Shown here one piece after another: positions 59,178 to 64,000 of a DNA stretch of 64,000 nt. Location: NCBI RefSeq assembly GCF_016722895.1, contig NZ_JAEQNA010000009.1:62001-126000 (forward strand), read 5' to 3'. The DNA is from Ramlibacter aurantiacus. Its GTDB lineage: Bacteria; Pseudomonadota; Gammaproteobacteria; Burkholderiales; Burkholderiaceae_C. The position numbers and the translations under genes were made by a program. Every line of letters begins with the position of its first letter. Position 1 is the first letter of the stretch. Under the pieces are notes generated by a model. It saw nothing but the letters and a program-made list of their open reading frames with translations, did no database searches and was not told the origin of the DNA.

Positions 59178-60379
59178 GGACGGGCCTCCGGCGCGATCAC
59201 CAGCACATCACCGTTCAGCTGCGCCACCAGGCCCTGGCTGCGCAGCGCCGGCTGGGCATCGCGCACCTGGGCTTCGGTGAGCCCCAGGCCGGCCACCCGC
59301 AGTTCGGTGCCGGTGTAATCGATCGAGCTGGCGGTGCGCTCCCCGGACAGTCCGGCCAGCACGGTCAGCAGGGTTTCCAGGTCGCGGTCGGAGCTGGCGC
59401 CGGTGGCCTGGCGCAGGCTGGCGAGCTCGCGTTCCATCTGGACGGGTGCGTCGACCACCACCCGCACCTGCGGGAATGTCCGGGTGAGGGTGGCGCGCAC
59501 CTCGTCCTGCTTGGCCTGCAGCAGGGCCCTTTCGCGCCAGGCCCAGGCGTTGACGCCCACCAGGTTGGCGAGAACCAGCAAGGCGGCGCCCCATCGGGCC
59601 GGCCGCCACTGACGGGCACGCAAGACCTCGCCAAGCAGGCTGGAGACCTTTTTCATGGCCCGGGTCCGGCCCGAGCTGGCGAGCTCGAACTGGGCCAGGT
59701 CCCAGCGGGACTGCGCCGCCTGCAGCCAGCGTTGGGGCGCCGACTGCAGCACCACCGGGCGCTGCAGCAGCTGTTCGGCCTGGGCCGCCAGCGCAGGCTC
59801 GGCGAAGCACGGCGCGTCTTCGGGCAAGGCTGGCAGAAGGCTGGTGGCGCCCGGGGACAGGGGCAGCATCAGCACGCCTTCAGGCCCATGCGCGATCAGC
59901 TGCGCCTGTTCGGGTTCGCCGATGAGATGCAACCCACCGGGGGTTTCGGGCGCGACTTCGGGAACCACCCGGTTGGCCGGGCGCCCGGCGCTTTCGAGTG
60001 CCTGCAGGGCGTTGCGCAGCCAGGTGCGCTGGCACACGGCCACCCAGACCGGCGCGCCGGCGCGAGCGTCGGGCTGCACGGCGAAGTGCACCTGGTCGAC
60101 GTCGTCGAGCAGCTGGTCCTCCAGCAGGCCCTCCAGCACCGAACGCAAGCGAGCCGACGCGGGCTGCACGCCCCGGGGCAGGTCGGCGCGGTGCCAGGAC
60201 AGGGCGTGGGCGGGGGCGATGGCGACGACCTCGGCGCCGGCGCCACTGGGCGCAGGCAGCAAGGCCGCCGTGGTGGTGGCCTGGGCGGCGACGCTGCGGC
60301 CGTCGGGCGAGAGCACGTAGGCGAACTCGCTGTGGGCCGAGGCGGGCTCCAGCGGGAGCAGGACGTAGAGAGAGCTCAT
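59174..60379 (-). CDS. gspL: Type II secretion protein GspL
   Basis: Platform protein linking GspE to the membrane, 401 residues. An actin-like cytoplasmic domain ('LYVLLPLEP...LPRGVQPASARLRSVLEGLLEDQLLDDVDQVHFAV') is followed by a membrane segment near 'WGAALLVLANLVGVNAWAW' and a periplasmic ferredoxin-like part ('TFPQVRVVVDAPVQMERELASLRQATG'). Gap of 58 bp after gspK, the largest in the operon. Confidence 0.92.
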   Translation of the reverse strand: MSSLYVLLPLEPASAHSEFAYVLSPDGRSVAAQATTTAALLPAPSGAGAEVVAIAPAHALSWHRADLPRGVQPASARLRSVLEGLLEDQLLDDVDQVHFAVQPDARAGAPVWVAVCQRTWLRNALQALESAGRPANRVVPEVAPETPGGLHLIGEPEQAQLIAHGPEGVLMLPLSPGATSLLPALPEDAPCFAEPALAAQAEQLLQRPVVLQSAPQRWLQAAQSRWDLAQFELASSGRTRAMKKVSSLLGEVLRARQWRPARWGAALLVLANLVGVNAWAWRERALLQAKQDEVRATLTRTFPQVRVVVDAPVQMERELASLRQATGASSDRDLETLLTVLAGLSGERTASSIDYTGTELRVAGLGLTEAQVRDAQPALRSQGLVAQLNGDVLVIAPEARP

Positions 60380-60437
60380 GGGATTCGGGCCATTTTAGGG
60401 ACGGCTCGGTCGCTGCTGGGGCCAGCCCGGTGCCGCA

Positions 60438-61400
60438 TCAGCGACCCGAGCCGCTGCCGGCGGCGACCACGCTGCGCTCGCGCTGCAGCGCGCGGACGTT
60501 CAGCCCGTCGCGCTGGATGAGGGAGCGCTCTTCGACGACGCTGTCGTCCAGCCGCAGTCGGCCGCGGACTTCGAAAAAACGGGTGGCCACGCCGGCCATG
60601 CCGCCAGCCAGCCCCTGGTCACGCCCGCCCAGGACCCGCGAGGCGTCCGCGAGGGTGCGGAAAGGGCGGGACTCGCGGGCGGCGACCAGGGCCTGGGCCT
60701 GGGACAGGTCGATTCCGCCGACCGCGGCGTAGATGACGCTGGCGCTGGCAGTGTTGAGATTGACCGGCGTGCGTGCCGGCAGCACCGCGACGTGCGGCTG
60801 CAGGGCCTCGACCGTCTCCGGCGCCAGGCCCAGCCAGCGGAGCTGGCGCGCGTTGAGCGGCATCAGCGGAGCCGTGGAGGAGCCCCCATCGGTGCCGATC
60901 TCGGACGCCTGGCGCAGGTTCTCCGCGAGCAGGGTGAGCTCGGATTCAGGCAGCCCCAGCGTTTCGAACAGCCGGCGGAAGGCGCGCAAGCCGCTTTCGG
61001 ACACGCGCCCGGCCTCGACCAGGTTGTAGATGTTCAGGCGGGCCTGCAGGTCGACGATTTCGCCGGACAGGAACACGTTGTCGACGTCGGTGCCGGCGGT
61101 GCCCACGTCGCGATCAGCCGCCAGGAAGGTGGACAGGCGGGCTTCCTGCAAAGGCACCGCCCACGGTTCGGCCAGGTGGTCGGCGCCGCCTGAGCGGGCG
61201 TCCTCGCGCAGGATGAGGCGGGCCCAGTCGAGCGCGCCGGTCAGGATCCAGCTGGCCTGCGTGCGGGCGCGTTCGGCGGTTTCGATCTCGACGCTGCGCC
61301 ATTGCTGCCACAGGCCGGCCGCGGCCAGGGTCGCCACCAGGGCGACGGTGATCATGGCCATGAGCAGGGCGGCCCCGCCCTGGGTGCGAGCGGGGTTCAC
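60438..61400 (-). CDS. gspK: Type II secretion minor pseudopilin GspK
   Basis: Tip pseudopilin of 320 residues. The N-terminal prepilin-type segment is 'TQGGAALLMAMITVALVATLAAAGLWQQW', followed by the large alpha domain ('ASWILTGALDWARLILREDAR', 'LSGEIVDLQARLNIYNL', 'PVNLNTASASVIYAAVGG'), all typical of GspK. The start is the GTG at 61400, overlapping the gspJ stop (GTGA). As usual for GspK the +5 Glu of other pseudopilins is lacking. Confidence 0.92.
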   Translation of the reverse strand: MNPARTQGGAALLMAMITVALVATLAAAGLWQQWRSVEIETAERARTQASWILTGALDWARLILREDARSGGADHLAEPWAVPLQEARLSTFLAADRDVGTAGTDVDNVFLSGEIVDLQARLNIYNLVEAGRVSESGLRAFRRLFETLGLPESELTLLAENLRQASEIGTDGGSSTAPLMPLNARQLRWLGLAPETVEALQPHVAVLPARTPVNLNTASASVIYAAVGGIDLSQAQALVAARESRPFRTLADASRVLGGRDQGLAGGMAGVATRFFEVRGRLRLDDSVVEERSLIQRDGLNVRALQRERSVVAAGSGSGR

Positions 61401-62116
61401 GACGGCCGCCCTCCGCTGGCGGACGTGCCGGCCCAGTCGACCGTCAGCACGCCGGCCAAAGGATGCCCGGCGGGTATCGACAGCACCAGCCGCACACCGT
61501 CGGGCAGTGCGGCCGTGGCGCGACCCCTGGCAGGCGGCTGGCCGGCGGCCGGTTGTTGCGGCGGCTGCGCGGGCGGGTTGTTGGCCGCGTCGCTCGACTG
61601 CGGGTTGGTCCAGGCACCGCCACGATGGAAGAACAGTTGCCACTCGACCAGCGGCAGGACCGCCACCTCGCGCGCGCGCTCGTCCACGCCCGGGCTTTCG
61701 GACCACACGTCGGCCCGGCGCCAGGCTTCCTCCACCTCGCCACGGGTGCGCAGTGGTGGTGATTGCCAACGCAGCCAGGTGCCCTGGCCATCGACGACGC
61801 GGCGGGCCCAGGCGACGACCAACACCCCTTCGCCACCGCCCAGGGGGTGCCGGCGGGTGAGTCGAAGCACGCGGCCGTTCCAGGTGAGGGCGTCGAGCTG
61901 GGGCTGCTGGACGATGGCGTCCAGGTCGGCCTGCCACTGGGCCAGGCCGACCTGCAGCGCCAGCACCTCGTCGGCGCGTTCCTGGGTGATGGTCTGGGTG
62001 CGCACCATGCCGTCCAGTCCGCGCCAGCCCAGCAGGGCCACCAGCGACATCACGAACAGCGCCACCAGCAGCTCCACCAGGGTGAAGCCTCGGTCGGCGG
62101 GGATCGAACGTCGCAT
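61397..62116 (-). CDS. gspJ: Type II secretion minor pseudopilin GspJ
   Basis: 239 residues. Prepilin cleavage site and N-methylated helix 'RG|FTLVELLVALFVMSLVALLGWRGLDGM', then 'LQVGLAQWQADLDAIVQQPQLDALTWNGRVLRLTR', a GspJ-type core. A Pro/Ala/Gln-rich insertion of about 30 residues precedes the C-terminal strand. Start ATG at 62116 overlaps the gspI stop by one base. Confidence 0.92.
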   Translation of the reverse strand: MRRSIPADRGFTLVELLVALFVMSLVALLGWRGLDGMVRTQTITQERADEVLALQVGLAQWQADLDAIVQQPQLDALTWNGRVLRLTRRHPLGGGEGVLVVAWARRVVDGQGTWLRWQSPPLRTRGEVEEAWRRADVWSESPGVDERAREVAVLPLVEWQLFFHRGGAWTNPQSSDAANNPPAQPPQQPAAGQPPARGRATAALPDGVRLVLSIPAGHPLAGVLTVDWAGTSASGGRPS

Positions 62117-62472
62117 CAGTAGCGCCCCACGACGGTCGAGAGCCGCAACAAGGCTTGCCCGCCCTGTCGCACGTGCGCGTCCACGCGCAGGAAGTTGGGG
62201 TTGGGCGTGGTGGCGACCGCCAGCACCACCTCGAAGCGCTGATGCGCCTGTTCGCAGGTGCTGGTGCTTTCGCCGACCCCGGGCATCTGGCGCGCGAGCC
62301 GCACCCGGCTGAGCTCGTTTTCCGCGCAGATCTGCGCCAGCAGCATGTCGGACTGGCGCAGGGCGTTGCGGGTCAGCGCCTCGGTGGACTGCAGCCCTGC
62401 AACCAGGGCAATGGCGACGATGGCCAAGGCAACCAGCACCTCGACCAGCGTGAAGCCGCGCGGGCGCGTCAT
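62116..62472 (-). CDS. gspI: Type II secretion minor pseudopilin GspI
   Basis: 118 residues. Prepilin signal 'MTRPRG|FTLVEVLVALAIVAIALVAGLQS', with 'AENELSRVRLARQMPGVG' near the middle, the usual GspI cysteine-containing start of the globular domain (AQICAENEL). Overlaps gspH by four bases. Forms the tip complex with GspJ and GspK. Confidence 0.92.
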   Translation of the reverse strand: MTRPRGFTLVEVLVALAIVAIALVAGLQSTEALTRNALRQSDMLLAQICAENELSRVRLARQMPGVGESTSTCEQAHQRFEVVLAVATTPNPNFLRVDAHVRQGGQALLRLSTVVGRY

Positions 62473-62945
62473 GGCGCGCCCTCGGTGACGATGCGGAACG
62501 GTCGCACGCCGCCGGTGGCGACGCGGACACTGCGCTCGGGCGCGGTGGTGGACACCAGCACGACCTCTTGCGGGCCGATGATCGGCTCCGGACCGAGCAC
62601 CAACCGGGGCGAGCCGGCCACCGCCACGGTGTCGCTCAACCAATTCTGGGGCAGCGTGCCGGGCATGGCTCCCTGGAACTCGAAGCCGGTCTCGGTGGGC
62701 TGCCACAGCACCGGCCGGCCGGTGGATCGCGACTGGGCCCGGGCCGATTCGAAGAGGGCTGCCAGCCGCAATCCTTCGCGCTCGAGCTGGGTGGCGGCTG
62801 AGTCTCGAATCGCGAAGGACACGCCCGCGGTGCCGATGGCGATGATCGCCAGGACCACCAGCAGTTCGATCATGGTGAAGCCGCGCGCCAGCAGGCGGGC
62901 GCGACTGCTGAGGGCTGGGCTACTGCCAGCTGCCGATGTCGGCAT
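62469..62945 (-). CDS. gspH: Type II secretion minor pseudopilin GspH
   Basis: About 158 residues. Prepilin signal 'RLLARG|FTMIELLVVLAIIAIGTAG', then a GspH-like globular domain ('REGLRLAALFESARAQSRSTGRPVLWQPTETGFEFQ'). The leader is unusually long (about 24 residues) whichever start is used: ATG at 62945 (26-bp overlap with gspG) or ATG at 62972. I prefer 62945. Confidence 0.88.
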   Translation of the reverse strand: MPTSAAGSSPALSSRARLLARGFTMIELLVVLAIIAIGTAGVSFAIRDSAATQLEREGLRLAALFESARAQSRSTGRPVLWQPTETGFEFQGAMPGTLPQNWLSDTVAVAGSPRLVLGPEPIIGPQEVVLVSTTAPERSVRVATGGVRPFRIVTEGAP

Positions 62946-63354
62946 TGACGCCTTCACCGCCGGGCTGCCCATCGGCGCCCAGCGACATCACGTCGATCTC
63001 ACCCTTCACGCCGGGGTTGAGGTACTGGTAGGGCCGGCCCCACGGATCGGAGGGCAGCTTTTCCAGGTAGGACTTCCAGTTGGGCGGTACAGGCTGCGTG
63101 GTCGGGCGTTGCACCAGCGCCTGCAGGCCCTGGTCGGCCGTGGGGTAGCGCTGGTTGTCCAGGCGGTAGAGCTTGAGCGCCTGCATCAGGTTGTTGACGT
63201 CGGTGCGCGCGGCCGTCACGCGGGCGTCGTCGGCCCGGTCGAGGACGTTGGGCACGATGAGCGCGGCGAGGACGCCGATGATCACCAGCACCACCATGAG
63301 TTCGATCAGGGTGAAGCCGGCCGCGCGGCGGAGTCGTTTGCCGAGAGACTTCAT
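62920..63354 (-). CDS. gspG: Type II secretion major pseudopilin GspG
   Basis: 144 residues, the main pseudopilus subunit. 'RRAAG|FTLIELMVVLVIIGVLAALIVPNVLDRADDARVTAA' is the classic prepilin segment. 'LKLYRLDNQRYPTADQGLQALVQRP' and 'YLEKLPSDPWGRPYQYLNPG' are GspG-specific, including the calcium-site region near the C-terminus. ATG at 63354 preferred over 63372. First gene of the minus-strand operon; 42 bp from the divergent gspC. Confidence 0.95.
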   Translation of the reverse strand: MKSLGKRLRRAAGFTLIELMVVLVIIGVLAALIVPNVLDRADDARVTAARTDVNNLMQALKLYRLDNQRYPTADQGLQALVQRPTTQPVPPNWKSYLEKLPSDPWGRPYQYLNPGVKGEIDVMSLGADGQPGGEGVNADIGSWQ

Positions 63355-63396
63355 GTAGGGGAATGAGAACAAGTTGCGGTCAATGATAATCGCGCG
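63355..63396. promoter_or_regulatory. 42-bp divergent gspG/gspC promoter region
   Basis: Very short shared region, AT-rich compared with its surroundings. It contains GAATGAGAAC and AATGATAATCG, which resemble Fur-type half-sites (the second aligns with 11 of 19 positions of the E. coli Fur box). A TTGACC on the minus strand could be a -35 element, but no good -10 follows. Role uncertain. Confidence 0.35.
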
Positions 63397-63867
63397 ATGG
63401 CCAGCACCCTCCCGTTTGGCGGACCCCGGCCCCGCTGGGCCGTCCGCATCACCACCCTCCTGGTGTGGGCGCTGGCCTTGTTCAGCGCCGCCTACTGGAT
63501 CCTGCGCTTCATGGGCACACCGACCGGCGTGGCCAGTGCGCCGCCGGCCCTGCGCAGCCCCCCGCCCGCCAACGCCGATGCCGTCGCGCGCCTGCTAGGC
63601 GGTGGACCCGCCAACACCGCGTCCACAGCCGCGGCGCCCGACCTGGCCGGCCGTTTCGTGCTGACCGGCGTGGTGGCCGACCGGCGGGGCGGCGGTGCCG
63701 CGCTGATCGCGGTCGACGGGCGGCCGCCCCGGCCGTTCCTGGTGGGGGGGCAGGTGACCGAAGGGCTGATCGTGCAGGCGGTGGAAGGTCGCCGCGTGAT
63801 GCTCGGCGCCTCGAGGGGCGGGCCACACGACCTGGTGCTGGAACTGCCGGCGCCCGCGTCGCCTTGA
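63397..63867 (+). CDS. gspC: Type II secretion protein GspC
   Basis: Inner-membrane protein of 156 residues that connects the platform to the secretin. One membrane segment ('ITTLLVWALALFSAAYWIL', about residues 18-36), a Pro/Ala linker, then the homology region ('LAGRFVLTGVVADRRGGGAALIAVDGRPPRPFLVGGQVTEGLIVQAVEGRRVML'). It ends without the PDZ or coiled-coil domain of longer GspC proteins, which is common in Comamonadaceae. It is transcribed away from the other gsp genes. Confidence 0.88.
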   Translation: MASTLPFGGPRPRWAVRITTLLVWALALFSAAYWILRFMGTPTGVASAPPALRSPPPANADAVARLLGGGPANTASTAAAPDLAGRFVLTGVVADRRGGGAALIAVDGRPPRPFLVGGQVTEGLIVQAVEGRRVMLGASRGGPHDLVLELPAPASP

Positions 63868-63874
63868 CGGTTCT

Positions 63875-64000
63875 TCAGCCGCCGAGGAAAAGGCGGTAGA
63901 CCGGGTTGTCGGTCTCGTCGACATAGGGATAGCCAAGCGTCTCCAGGAAGTTCTTGAACGCCTGGTGATCGGCCTGCGGCACCTGCATGCCCACCAGGAT
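63875..64000 (-). CDS. ilvA: Threonine ammonia-lyase, biosynthetic (C-terminal end only)
   Basis: The last 41 residues are visible: a C-terminal ACT-like regulatory domain ending with '[18 protein letters not shown]' followed by GG. This pattern (LGYP-x-DET-NP-Y-LFL) is typical of the biosynthetic IlvA of beta-proteobacteria, which deaminates threonine to 2-oxobutanoate for isoleucine synthesis. The rest lies beyond the window. Its stop is 7 bp from the convergent gspC stop. Confidence 0.8.
   Translation of the reverse strand: MLVGMQVPQADHQAFKNFLETLGYPYVDETDNPVYRLFLGG

Overview
The window is very GC-rich DNA with no rRNA, tRNA, transposase, prophage or CRISPR array. The gene repertoire points to a beta-proteobacterium of the Burkholderiales, most likely Comamonadaceae (Ramlibacter/Variovorax-like): four stand-alone Bug-type (TctC-like) periplasmic receptors, hydantoinase A/B pairs, a BKACE enzyme, a type II secretion operon, a MaeB-type malic enzyme and an ilvA end. 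That placement is inferred from protein content, not from a search. Many genes carry an AGGAGAC-like ribosome binding site.

The left two thirds is a mosaic of catabolic modules, each built from a regulator, a receptor or ABC importer and a set of hydrolases. (1) 1-7.1 kb: a truncated LysR gene diverges from an SMP-30 lactonase, a cyclase-family hydrolase and an ABC importer, followed by a FAH-family enzyme and an NMT1-type binding protein. (2) 7.2-9.4 kb: an MscS channel divergent from a Bug gene. (3) 9.4-19.8 kb: a seven-gene minus-strand operon (Bug, HyuA, HyuB, two metal-site-degenerate M24 proteins, MmgE/PrpD, ACMSD-like amidohydrolase) with a divergent LysR gene. (4) 19.8-25.7 kb: an IclR regulator, a minus-strand operon (M19-like, RraA-like, Bug, class II aldolase) and a divergent formaldehyde dehydrogenase; three copies of GGTCCG-N5-CGGACC mark this block. 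(5) 25.7-29.7 kb: an ECF42-type sigma factor with alternating YciI (DGPF) and VOC proteins, a matching candidate promoter, and a densely folded candidate RNA ending in an intrinsic terminator. (6) 30.7-40.0 kb: an FCD-type GntR regulator divergent from SDR-SDR-BKACE-HyuA-HyuB-Bug-serine hydrolase, with three TGATCA sites spaced exactly 20 bp.

The right third is more housekeeping: a polysaccharide deacetylase, a FemAB/CelD-type GNAT, an orphan TpsB transporter, an MFS carrier, malic enzyme, fumarylacetoacetase, an aldehyde dehydrogenase, an SbtA-like permease with divergent LysR, and a type II secretion operon (gspG-H-I-J-K-L-M-N-D-E, with gspC divergent and no gspF). The window ends in the 3' end of ilvA.

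The least ordinary observations are: the IclR-associated palindromes; the 20-bp-phased GntR sites; a dispersed intergenic repeat read through as the N-terminus of an ABC permease; two tandem M24 proteins and an M19-like protein that lack the usual metal ligands inside catabolic operons; and the candidate structured RNA beside the ECF42 cluster.
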